A DNA stretch of 36,077 bases, taken from positions 1-36,077 of the IMG/VR virus record IMGVR_UViG_3300009158_000112; one strand, written 5' to 3'. Position 1 is the first letter of the stretch. Each line of letters starts with the position of its first letter. A program made the translations under genes and the position numbers. Under the pieces are notes generated by a model that did no database searches, was not told the origin of the DNA, and saw only the letters and a program-made list of their open reading frames with translations. This stretch comes from a virus. This document shows, piece by piece, positions 20,930 through 28,442 of the stretch.

Positions 20930-22513
20930 ATGATACTTAGTGATTTCTTAAATGAATACGGAAGAGTAAATTCAATGAAACTAAGAGACTCGTGGATGGA
21001 ATCTCATCTACCAGATAAGTATGCTGAGATAAACAAATTTATTGAAGATAATAATATTTCTACAAATAGATTTGTAGAAAAGGTCTGGTATTATCTAAAT
21101 AATGTAACTGGCACGGTAACATGTAAGAAAGAAAAATGTTACAATAAGAAGACTTTCTTAGGGCTACTCACTGGATTTAGCACATACTGTTCATCAAAAT
21201 GCTCAAATGGCGATTCTGTTGTAAAAAATAAAAAAATACAAGCATCATTAGATAAGTATGGAGTAGAAAATCCATATCAATCTACTGAAATAATTAAGAA
21301 GATAAGAGCGACGAATTTAGTAAGGCACGGAGTAGACAATCCTATGCACTCAAGTAAGATTAAAAATGAGATGATTGCACGATCATTAAAGAAAACTGGT
21401 AGGCGCTGGTCATTATCTAATGGAGGAAGTGCGGATGTAATAAAGAAGGCAAATAATAAAGCTGCATTTGAAGAAAAATATGTAGATCTACAGGTTATTG
21501 AATATTCATATGAAAAATTTGGAATATGCACATTTAAAAAAGATAAGTGTGGTCACACGTTTCAAATAACCAAGTGGCAGGCATATCTGCGTAATATGCA
21601 CAATATCGAATTATGCACAGTATGTAATCCAATAGGAAGTTTTAATTCTACTAAATGGCAAACTGAACTATCTGACTTCTTAATGACAAATAATATATCT
21701 TTTGTTGAACGAGACAGGACAGTTCTTTGCCCGTTTGAATTAGATTTTTATTTACCTGAACATAATATAGCAATAGAATTAGATGGACTTTATTGGCACT
21801 CTATCAATTTTAAAGAGCCTAAATATCATGTAGATAAGACAAATTCATGTGAATCTTTAGGAATTCAGTTGATTCACATATTTGAAGATGAATGGATTTA
21901 CCGAAGAGAAATAGTCTTATCTAGAATATTAAACTTGGTTAATAAAAATAAGCGTAGAATATTTGCTAGAAAGTGTGTGGTCCTAGAAATAAGTTCAGAG
22001 GTAGCCAAAAACTTCATAGATAATAATCATATACAAGGAAATATTCCATCAAGCAAAAGATATGGTTTATTTTTTGATACTGAATTAGTTTCAGTAATGA
22101 CATTTGGAGCGTTAAGGATATCCTTGGGGTCAAGAGCAAAGTCTGGCGAATATGAAATGTATCGATTCTGTAATAAAAAAGAAATAAGTGTTGTCGGTGG
22201 GGCAAGTAAACTATTAAAATTTTTTATTAATTCAGTAAAACCTAAATACATATTATCATATGCTGACCGCAGATGGTCCACTGGAAAGATATACAAGACT
22301 CTAGGATTTAAAGAAATAACTAAGACTGCTCCTAATTTTTGGTATGTAAATGGAGACACTAGAGAACATCGGTTTAATTACACTAGAAAGAAATTACTTA
22401 CTAAATATGCATCTGATCCTGCTAAGAGCACAGATGACCTGCTCATGGAGTTAGGACTAGTTAGAATATATGATTCTGGAAATCTTAAGTATGAGATGAA
22501 TCTAGTTTACTAA
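20930..22513 (+). CDS. EDxHD/Vsr-like homing endonuclease with KYG repeats
   Basis: 527 residues. Residues 1-110 include a cysteine-rich part (CKKEKCYNKK, CSSKCS). Two KYG/RHG repeats follow (DKYGVENPYQS, VRHGVDNPMHS). A Vsr-like nuclease domain is at about 235-330: FELDFYLPEHNIAIELDGLY, WHS, then CESLGIQLIHIFEDEW. The E/D/H/D residues match the EDxHD homing endonuclease group known from fractured phage genes. The C-terminal part (about 345-505) is an additional domain (ILSYADRRWSTGKIYKTLGF) of unknown function, acetyltransferase-like in pattern. It is on the opposite strand from the split polymerase and is the probable cause of the break. Confidence 0.8.
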   Translation: MILSDFLNEYGRVNSMKLRDSWMESHLPDKYAEINKFIEDNNISTNRFVEKVWYYLNNVTGTVTCKKEKCYNKKTFLGLLTGFSTYCSSKCSNGDSVVKNKKIQASLDKYGVENPYQSTEIIKKIRATNLVRHGVDNPMHSSKIKNEMIARSLKKTGRRWSLSNGGSADVIKKANNKAAFEEKYVDLQVIEYSYEKFGICTFKKDKCGHTFQITKWQAYLRNMHNIELCTVCNPIGSFNSTKWQTELSDFLMTNNISFVERDRTVLCPFELDFYLPEHNIAIELDGLYWHSINFKEPKYHVDKTNSCESLGIQLIHIFEDEWIYRREIVLSRILNLVNKNKRRIFARKCVVLEISSEVAKNFIDNNHIQGNIPSSKRYGLFFDTELVSVMTFGALRISLGSRAKSGEYEMYRFCNKKEISVVGGASKLLKFFINSVKPKYILSYADRRWSTGKIYKTLGFKEITKTAPNFWYVNGDTREHRFNYTRKKLLTKYASDPAKSTDDLLMELGLVRIYDSGNLKYEMNLVY

Positions 22514-22616
22514 TATTACCTGGATATTAGTATTTTTTGGAAAAATAAAAGTATTTCTTCTAAATCTATACGTGAATCTTTGGCCTTCGAAATATATAAT
22601 AAAAAAGAGGTTCTAT

Positions 22617-23225
22617 ATGGGTGAAAAGCATTCGCTGGATAAAACTTCAGAGTTATATGACATACTGCCATTTATGGAAGCATTTCCATTTACTGAGTAT
22701 AAAATAACACTGGAAACAGACGAGATTGACTCAGGAATAGCGCCTATGCTATTAAACGAGTTAGGCACCTTTGGTACGAGCACTCACCTAAACTTTTACT
22801 ATACTGAAAATGACTCAGCAGTTCAAATATCTTTTGATCAAGACGACGTCTTTGACATTGAAGATATTTCATATAAGATTAAGATACTAAATTCCATTAG
22901 AGAATATTTAGACACAAGTATACAAAGTGATGTAATAAAGGATAAATTTGCTGCTATTAAAAAGAGTAAAAAGTTTATCGACCTCTTAGAATCTGATAAT
23001 CTTAGCTATTCACCATTTATCGAAGTTTTACAAGACATGTGTGAAATCCACGATATTACTTTTTCTACACCACAATTATTGGGAATACAAAAATTGAGTT
23101 TTGCTCAAATTCACGAACATCAGCTTACGCCAAAACAGAGAGAAACATTAAAGTCTTTTTTAAATTTTAAATTACACTATGTTAAAATAATACTTGGTAT
23201 AGTGATCGCAGCTAAAATATACTGA
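22617..23225 (+). CDS. Hypothetical protein (202 aa)
   Basis: 202 residues starting MGEKHSLDKTSELYDILPFM. The ATG at 22617 is preceded by AAAAGAGG, one of the few Shine-Dalgarno-like sequences here, and is preferred to a GTG at 22572. The N-terminal half looks beta-rich and acidic (YKITLETDEIDSGIAPMLLN); the C-terminal half is helical and ends in a hydrophobic stretch (VKIILGIVIAAKIY) that might be a membrane anchor. It is 4 nt upstream of phoH and probably co-transcribed. The family is not recognised. Confidence 0.65.
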   Translation: MGEKHSLDKTSELYDILPFMEAFPFTEYKITLETDEIDSGIAPMLLNELGTFGTSTHLNFYYTENDSAVQISFDQDDVFDIEDISYKIKILNSIREYLDTSIQSDVIKDKFAAIKKSKKFIDLLESDNLSYSPFIEVLQDMCEIHDITFSTPQLLGIQKLSFAQIHEHQLTPKQRETLKSFLNFKLHYVKIILGIVIAAKIY

Positions 23226-23229
23226 TAGA

Positions 23230-24000
23230 ATGGCAAAAAACAGAACAAAATTATCTAAAGAGGAACATGAAGACGTTTCTAATTGGGACAAAGAGCGCAC
23301 GAATTTACTTTCGGCAAAAATTATGTCCAATCGAATTGACATCAAATGTCGATCTAATGCACAAAAGGAAGTTCTTCGAGCAATTGACGAAAAAGTAATT
23401 TCAGTAATAATTGGCCCACCAGGAACAGGTAAAACCTATCTCTCATGTGCAAAGGCATTAAAATTTATTAAAGAAGAATCGATGATCTATCACAAGATCG
23501 TCTTAATTAAGTCGGTGAATGTGCCAAAGGACGAGGAGATCGGTTACCTAAAAGGTACGCTAGAAGAAAAGATGGAAATGTACATGTACCCGTTCATCAG
23601 TAACTTTCATAAAGTTATTGGAAAAGCAACAACTGAACAACTGAAGAGCTCAGGAATAATTGAAATTTTACCAATTAAATTTGCACTAGGAGTAACTCTA
23701 GATGACTCAATAATAATCGTAGATGAAGCTCAGCAAATATCAAAAGACAACCTACGAACGCTAATCACTCGAATAGGAACTAACTCAAAAATGATTTTCC
23801 TAGGTGATATCAAACAGAAGTCAGTTAATAAAAGAGAGAAAAGTGCTCTTGAAATTCTAATAGAGCATTTTAACAATATTCCTGAAATAGGAATTGTCAA
23901 ATTGGGTCGAGAGGATATTGTTCGACACCCAATTATTAAAAAGCTTGAAGATATCTTTGATAGTATTGAAGAGTCTGAAAAACTAAATGGTAATAAATAA
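23230..24000 (+). CDS. phoH: PhoH-like P-loop ATPase
   Basis: 256 residues. Walker A is VIIGPPGTGKTYLSCAKAL (about residues 60-78), Walker B IIIVDEAQQIS (about 160-170), then SKMIFLGDIKQKSV, the sensor-like GD.KQ of PhoH. PhoH-like proteins are widespread in phages; they are ATPases with proposed RNA helicase or nuclease-linked roles. It is placed between an unknown gene and a run of small repeat-containing genes on the same strand. Confidence 0.9.
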   Translation: MAKNRTKLSKEEHEDVSNWDKERTNLLSAKIMSNRIDIKCRSNAQKEVLRAIDEKVISVIIGPPGTGKTYLSCAKALKFIKEESMIYHKIVLIKSVNVPKDEEIGYLKGTLEEKMEMYMYPFISNFHKVIGKATTEQLKSSGIIEILPIKFALGVTLDDSIIIVDEAQQISKDNLRTLITRIGTNSKMIFLGDIKQKSVNKREKSALEILIEHFNNIPEIGIVKLGREDIVRHPIIKKLEDIFDSIEESEKLNGNK

Positions 24001-24005
24001 CAATA

Positions 24006-24365
24006 ATGAAGCATATCCGAAAATTTATCCTAGAGTCAAAGTCAACTGTCGAGACTGAGTTTGAAGTAATTAAAAGTTTACACAAACTTGGACTAGTTGA
24101 CGATTCTGAACTTAAAGTATATACTTATATCGCTTCAGGAAGCACTGGAGATCTCAATTTACAAGGTACTCCAATCCAGAGTCTGCCAGCTGGGCTACGA
24201 GTTGACGGAAATCTCAATTTAAGTGATACTCCAATCCAGAGTCTGCCAGCTGGGCTACGAGTTGGTGGAAGTCTCGATTTACGAGGTACTCCTATTGCAA
24301 AGAAGAATAGTAGTGTACAATTAAAAAAGATGTGTCCTGGAGTAAAAGGAAATATTGTAATATGA
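24006..24365 (+). CDS. Leucine-rich-type repeat protein with targeting-like N-terminus (119 aa)
   Basis: 119 residues starting MKHIRKFILESKSTVETEFE; the N-terminus resembles the capsid-targeting-like motif. Residues about 48-98 contain two complete and one partial 20-residue repeat with core LNLQGTPIQSLPAGLRV. The copies are nearly identical at the DNA level, pointing to recent duplication. Such repeats are common in phage and giant-virus proteins and would form a small solenoid, perhaps for protein binding. The stop overlaps the next start (ATGA). Confidence 0.7.
   Translation: MKHIRKFILESKSTVETEFEVIKSLHKLGLVDDSELKVYTYIASGSTGDLNLQGTPIQSLPAGLRVDGNLNLSDTPIQSLPAGLRVGGSLDLRGTPIAKKNSSVQLKKMCPGVKGNIVI
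24147..24299 (+). repeat. 60-bp tandem repeat in the leucine-rich gene
   Basis: Units at 24147-24206 and 24207-24266 are identical except for a few bases, and 24267-24299 is a partial third unit. Each encodes 20 residues in frame. The longest unchanged block (ACTCCAATCCAGAGTCTGCC and onward) spans more than 30 bp, so copy number may vary among isolates. Confidence 0.85.
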
Positions 24366-24658
24366 AGCATATTTATAAATTTAAGCTCAATGAGTTTCAC
24401 CCTGGTGCAGATTCTATTTCGAATACTATTAATAGATTCATAGGATACGGAGAGGCTAATGGAACCTCTTTAGAAATAACAAGGGAGGCAATTAGTCTTT
24501 TACTAAATTATTATGGTAATCAGGAAATAGAGCCGGAAGTAATACGAGGATCTGAACTACACACTGCTCTACTAAATATTGAGAACTGTATTAATACTTT
24601 ACAGGATGATGGATATCCAGAAAACTGGATATATAAAGAGTTACGAAAGTTTGCATAA
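24362..24658 (+). CDS. Small hypothetical protein with MKHIYKF N-terminus (98 aa)
   Basis: 98 residues starting MKHIYKFKLNEFHPGADSIS. The first residues parallel the upstream MKHIRKFILES, suggesting a shared targeting motif or gene duplication of the 5' end. The remainder is helical (TREAISLLLNYYGNQEIEPE). The ATG at 24362 overlaps the preceding TGA; an earlier in-frame start at 24332 lies inside the previous gene. It overlaps the convergent uvsW C-part by 18 nt. Confidence 0.6.
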   Translation: MKHIYKFKLNEFHPGADSISNTINRFIGYGEANGTSLEITREAISLLLNYYGNQEIEPEVIRGSELHTALLNIENCINTLQDDGYPENWIYKELRKFA

Positions 24659-24977
24659 GTCTACTTCTTGTTTTGAAATTTTAAATTCTTGGTCCTTATA
24701 TACTTCTTCTCTCTTTTCTGCGTGTTTAACCATGTAACCATCGAGTTGATCTACTAGATCCCAAACAATTACTTCATTCTTTTCAGCAAGTTTACGCATG
24801 CCTCTGCCGATAGACTGACGAATCGTTATTTCAGCTTTAGTAGACTCTGCAAATATAATATGGTGAACATTTTTTAAATCAATTCCAGTAGAAAATGTTC
24901 CGTTCTCAATAGGAGGCAACTATAATAGTTGCCTCCGCTTTGCCCTCCATTATTTGTATTGACGTTGGTTTTGCCAT
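24641..24977 (-). pseudogene. uvsW: UvsW helicase, C-terminal part, frame-broken
   Basis: Two frames together encode the end of UvsW. The ATG at 24977 gives MAKPTSIQIMEGKAEATIIV then ASY and TGA (24906-24908). The continuation GTFSTGIDLKNVHHIIFAES, then IRQSIGRGMRK (motif VI) and VIVWDLVDQLDGY, lies in the other frame, with 7 extra bases between TAT (Y) and GGA (G) relative to the usual ASYGTFSTG. A TTG at about 24919 could start the second frame. The part follows the HNH gene by 2 nt. Possible explanations are a real lesion, programmed bypassing over the nearby hairpin, or a sequence error. Confidence 0.7.
24912..24936. repeat. Perfect 12-bp inverted repeat in uvsW just before the frame break
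   Basis: GGAGGCAACTAT and ATAGTTGCCTCC flank a single base. In RNA this would be a very stable hairpin covering the codons for EATIIVAS, ending directly before the TAT-TGA stop in the first frame. Confidence 0.8.
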
Positions 24978-24979
24978 AT

Positions 24980-25945
24980 TTAATTTATTTTTTTAAATGT
25001 CCACCCTAGTGTATTTTGTACTTGTTTATTTTTTAAATATTTTGAAATTACTGATTTTCCGGAATTAGTAAATTTTCGAACAAGAGAAGGAGAAAAATCA
25101 AACTCTTTTATCATTTCGATAACACCGGTTCGATAATAAATTTCACCATTTGGAGAAATAATTTCAAGTTTTTGCAAATACTTTTTTCGAGATTTCATTT
25201 TCTCTCTAAATTCAGAATTACTCCATTTATCTTTTAATTTTGAGCTTATTTTCTTTTTAACGTCAGGTGTATTTAAACAATTACGTATTTTTTCTTTAAA
25301 CTTTTCTCTTTCAATATTTGATAAATTTTCCCAATATTTTTTATTGCGCTCCGATATTTTTCCAGGATTATTTTTTATCCATTCTGAAATTTTTTTCGAG
25401 TGACACCGTCGTCTTTCTTCTGTCCATGAGTTTTTAGCGCTATTACAAAAATTCAAATATTTTGATTCATCTGATCTGATTGATTTCCATGCAGCAACTC
25501 CTCTCTTCTTATGCTCATCTGGAGTTGCATTATTCATATTATTACGTTTAGCTTCTTTAAATTTTTCAAATTTTTCGTAATTTGATTTTAATTTTTTCCA
25601 TCCATTTTTTGTAGCAAGCGACAATAATTCTTTGTTTTTAGTTAATGGACTTTTCATAAAATTTAAAGTTTTCTGATTTTGTCTAGTCGGATATGCTCTA
25701 AATAATCGTTCATGAGCAGTAATATGGTCAGTATATTTTAGATTTACGATATTCCATTCACAATTTATAAATTCAATAAATGTTGAACGCGGTAGAATGT
25801 GGTGTTTTTCACAATATACTTCAGAATCTGCTGGAGAGACTTTTTCTAAGACAAATGAAATATAATTAATTAGATCATCCTTTGAATACGGATCTCCACA
25901 TTTTTCTATAAATAACTCAAAAATTTTTTGTTTTTCAGAAGGCAT
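24980..25945 (-). CDS. HNH homing endonuclease inserted in uvsW
   Basis: 321 residues. The HNH core is near the N-terminus: CEKHHILPRSTF (H48, H49), then CEWNIVNLKYTDHITAHERL (N and H of the motif, about residues 60-80). A long lysine-rich middle (several KKxxEW/KxKW segments, typical of DNA-contacting repeats) follows. The C-terminus has a NUMOD/IENR-like DNA-binding unit (SPNGEIYYRTGVIEMIKEFD...GKSVI...GWTFKK). It lies exactly between the two uvsW parts on the same strand, with its own start and a late-type motif upstream. It probably cuts the uninterrupted uvsW gene. Confidence 0.85.
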   Translation of the reverse strand: MPSEKQKIFELFIEKCGDPYSKDDLINYISFVLEKVSPADSEVYCEKHHILPRSTFIEFINCEWNIVNLKYTDHITAHERLFRAYPTRQNQKTLNFMKSPLTKNKELLSLATKNGWKKLKSNYEKFEKFKEAKRNNMNNATPDEHKKRGVAAWKSIRSDESKYLNFCNSAKNSWTEERRRCHSKKISEWIKNNPGKISERNKKYWENLSNIEREKFKEKIRNCLNTPDVKKKISSKLKDKWSNSEFREKMKSRKKYLQKLEIISPNGEIYYRTGVIEMIKEFDFSPSLVRKFTNSGKSVISKYLKNKQVQNTLGWTFKKIN

Positions 25946-25961
25946 ATTAGACTGGTATAGA

Positions 25962-25976
25962 TTTTAATTATTTATC
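25962..25976 (-). promoter_or_regulatory. Candidate late promoter motif before the HNH gene
   Basis: On the minus strand GATAAATAATTAAAA overlaps the stop of the uvsW N-part and ends about 17 nt before the endonuclease ATG, so the endonuclease may have its own promoter. Confidence 0.45.
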
Positions 25977-27408
25977 TATTTGTATTCTTTAAAATCCAAG
26001 AATCTAGTATATCATCATCCTGAGCTATGTCTCTAGCTTTTTTTAATGTTCCATTAGTTAATGGAACATCAGTATTTGAATTGATTTGTATTTTTAAGTC
26101 ATTAAATGTAAATTCTATAAGATAATTTATTTCTTCCATTGTGGCTTTAAATACGTCTCTATCTGAAGACCCTACTTCCCCATCTATGTAAAAAGTGTTT
26201 GAGTTCCACTCTAATAGTTTATGTTGGATCTTTTTACCGTATTCGTTCTTAACGTCTGAAAAAAGAATAAGAGTATTTTTACCGAAACTTTTGACTAGAT
26301 CATTAATATAATTGAGTCTCTCTTTGCTTTCAAAAATAAAACCCTTTTCGATAGCTAGCATGTCTCGGCCATAGTCTTTTGCATCTTTATACATCGCTCG
26401 GCCATCCTTCTTTAATGCCCAATACTTTTGCAGATATTCATCAGCTCTATTATATTGGAGTTTGACAATTTGAATTTCAATATTTGGAGAATATCCATGG
26501 TCAATTAAGTGCTTTGCTGAAAGAATCATCACTAGTGGGCCAACATTTTCCTGAACCCTAAAGAAATCAGAAAACTGCTCTTCAATTTTCACAGTTCCTG
26601 AAAGACCGAGTCGATATTTCCATTCAGTACAATTAATTAATATCTCTCGAATAACGTTGCCACGGCTCTTATGTGTTTCATCGACACATACTGTAATAAA
26701 CTTTTTAAATATTGCAGGATCTAGGTTTTGTAAACTTTGATATGTTGAAATAACTATCTCGGCATTATCGAAATCTTTTTGATTAAATCGATCGTCTCCA
26801 CCAATTGTGCATATTTTCCATGGAGCTCGGCCAACTGCATATAATTCAAATTTTTCAGCAGTCTGACCGACTAATGAGATATTAGGAACAATAAGTAGTG
26901 ATTTATGTATTGCGTCTACTTTCTTAGCATCGCGTAAAAATGAATTAAAGATATAGAAAATAAGAGTTTTACCAGAAGAGGTTGCAAGTTCCTGTGTACA
27001 GAACTTATATTTAATAGCACGATATGCTCCTTCGATTTGGTAATCTCTAGGAACAATCGGAAGTCCTTTTTCATCGACTACTCCAGTCAATAGGCGAGTT
27101 ACGTACTTTAGATATTTATCGTGGTCGAGTCCGAGACTTAACATTTCGTCAATTCCTTCAATTTGACAATCATATCCATATCGATTTGCAAAATTATAGA
27201 TTTCTTTCCAAAGACCGACTGCGATAAGTCCATCCTTTGTGATAAATGGATCAAGCCCATCCCAAATACCACGTTCTACTAAAACATTGAATGCTGCTTT
27301 TTTGGATTTACGTTTGAAGAATTTGAATAAGTCACTGCGCTCTGAATTTAAACTAAAATCAACTAGCTTAATAAATTTTTTATCTGGAGTAAGAGAAAAG
27401 AGTAACAA
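25972..27408 (-). CDS. uvsW: UvsW-type superfamily 2 helicase, N-terminal part with foreign tail
   Basis: 478 residues. Residues about 1-424 match T4 UvsW: the N-terminal domain, PRDYQ, Walker A ATSSGKTLI (about 141-149), VDETHKSRG (motif II, about 238), GLSGTV (motif III), and NTLILFSDV of the second RecA domain, ending SSDRDVFKATMEE. The last 54 residues are not UvsW. LIEFTFNDLKIQINSN, VPLTNGTLKKARDIAQDDDI follow the pattern of intein block B without the N-terminal Cys or block-B His. The start is a TTG (27408); no in-frame ATG exists before the upstream stop. UvsW unwinds branched DNA and R-loops; whether the pieces work together is unknown. Confidence 0.85.
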   Translation of the reverse strand: MLLFSLTPDKKFIKLVDFSLNSERSDLFKFFKRKSKKAAFNVLVERGIWDGLDPFITKDGLIAVGLWKEIYNFANRYGYDCQIEGIDEMLSLGLDHDKYLKYVTRLLTGVVDEKGLPIVPRDYQIEGAYRAIKYKFCTQELATSSGKTLIFYIFNSFLRDAKKVDAIHKSLLIVPNISLVGQTAEKFELYAVGRAPWKICTIGGDDRFNQKDFDNAEIVISTYQSLQNLDPAIFKKFITVCVDETHKSRGNVIREILINCTEWKYRLGLSGTVKIEEQFSDFFRVQENVGPLVMILSAKHLIDHGYSPNIEIQIVKLQYNRADEYLQKYWALKKDGRAMYKDAKDYGRDMLAIEKGFIFESKERLNYINDLVKSFGKNTLILFSDVKNEYGKKIQHKLLEWNSNTFYIDGEVGSSDRDVFKATMEEINYLIEFTFNDLKIQINSNTDVPLTNGTLKKARDIAQDDDILDSWILKNTNR

Positions 27409-27424
27409 TCCATGGCAGATTTTT

Positions 27425-27871
27425 TTAGAGTCCTAGCGTTTTCTCGATGTCAAGACGAGTTTTTATACCAAAGATGACGTTATCGATTGTTTTAATCGAT
27501 TCGTTATAGAATGAGACTTGATTTTCGAAAATTTCAAGATATTCCTTAGTTGTTGAGGTTTTACCATCAATTACGATATTCTTTTCGTTTGCTTGATATC
27601 GCAATTGCATGTTTTTAGAAAGAGTTTCCATAGCATCTGCCTTCTCATCTCTAAACCGCTTGCGTAATAGAGTAATATGTTCAAGTAGACCATGGCTGTC
27701 CTCAAGTAAACGTTGTCTTAGTGACAGCATATTAACTTGTGCTTCTTTCAACGTTTTAAGATTTGAAAGATTACTAATATTTGCATAAATGTCCTTAGAA
27801 ACCTCAGTACGTCTCTTTTGAAATTTATCTGATATGTTTGCTTTAGTATCTTTAGCTGTAGTCTCGCTCAT
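27425..27871 (-). CDS. Coiled-coil protein, possible UvsY-type recombination mediator (148 aa)
   Basis: 148 residues, almost wholly helical, starting MSETTAKDTKANISDKFQKR. The C-terminal pattern YLEIFENQVSFYNESIKTID followed by NVIFGIKTRLDIEKTLGL resembles the end of T4 UvsY (IKSRGFAIK). UvsY length is similar (137), and T4 also keeps uvsY next to uvsW. The similarity is by pattern only, so I leave the symbol blank. It lies 16 nt upstream of the uvsW N-part in the same operon. Confidence 0.55.
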   Translation of the reverse strand: MSETTAKDTKANISDKFQKRRTEVSKDIYANISNLSNLKTLKEAQVNMLSLRQRLLEDSHGLLEHITLLRKRFRDEKADAMETLSKNMQLRYQANEKNIVIDGKTSTTKEYLEIFENQVSFYNESIKTIDNVIFGIKTRLDIEKTLGL

Positions 27872-27914
27872 GTTGTAAACTTTAAAGTATTATACTCGAA
27901 AAGGAGCTAAAAGT

Positions 27915-28388
27915 TTATCCTTCGAACTCGATAAAATGATAATAGGTTGATCCGATCTTAAATTGGTCCTCAGTACTAAATTCGTCTGAGCTTAAGGTTG
28001 AGACAATTTCGTTTCCAAAATCGCTTGAGGTTCCGTCTTGTGCATATAGTGTAGAATACTCAGCACCTGCTCTACCAACAATTATTTGTTTAATATCGAA
28101 TTTTTCATATAATGTTTTAACTTCAGATCTATAATCTTTATCTCGATCCAATGCTAAAAATATACTTGGGTAGTTAATTGGTTCTCCGTTATTATTGATA
28201 ATCGCGGTCTGTTTAATATACCCAGTTTCACTAAAATAAGACAAAGCTGCCTCTTTAAAACTAGCAACTGTTCTAAAAACAACGATAACGAAGGGGCGTT
28301 TCATTTGAATAGTATCGCGGATATCTGTCCATGTTGGAGCAACGTCTGCTGTGTGTTCTTCGAATAGTTTTATGAACTTTTGTTTCAC
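27915..28388 (-). CDS. Hypothetical protein with targeting-like N-terminus (157 aa)
   Basis: 157 residues with a GTG start at 28388, reading MKQKFIKLFEEHTADVAPTW. KFIKLFEEHT resembles the FxxF/E motif of the virion-type genes. The rest is alpha/beta: FVIVVFRTVASFKEAALSYF, SIFLALDRDKDY, KQIIVGRAGAEYSTLYAQDG. The family is unknown. A late-type motif sits 12 nt upstream. It is divergent from the HAD gene. Confidence 0.6.
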   Translation of the reverse strand: MKQKFIKLFEEHTADVAPTWTDIRDTIQMKRPFVIVVFRTVASFKEAALSYFSETGYIKQTAIINNNGEPINYPSIFLALDRDKDYRSEVKTLYEKFDIKQIIVGRAGAEYSTLYAQDGTSSDFGNEIVSTLSSDEFSTEDQFKIGSTYYHFIEFEG

Positions 28389-28400
28389 CTAGATTAAAAC

Positions 28401-28415
28401 TTTTTATTATTTATC
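28401..28415 (-). promoter_or_regulatory. Candidate late promoter motif
   Basis: On the minus strand GATAAATAATAAAAA, 12 nt before the GTG start at 28388, in the divergent region 28389-28442. Confidence 0.5.
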
Positions 28416-28442
28416 AATAAAAGATATCGTAAACATACAATC

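Noticed and set aside
24147-24299. Tandem 60-bp repeats resembling a small repeat array such as CRISPR
   Set aside because: The units are head-to-tail without spacers and are in frame within a protein gene; they encode leucine-rich-type repeats.
19417-27408. Group I introns as the explanation for the broken polymerase and uvsW genes
   Set aside because: The uvsW N-part reads through the junction into foreign codons and the endonuclease has its own start; the polymerase break has a gene on the opposite strand next to it. I saw no obvious intron core, although this was not tested with a covariance model.
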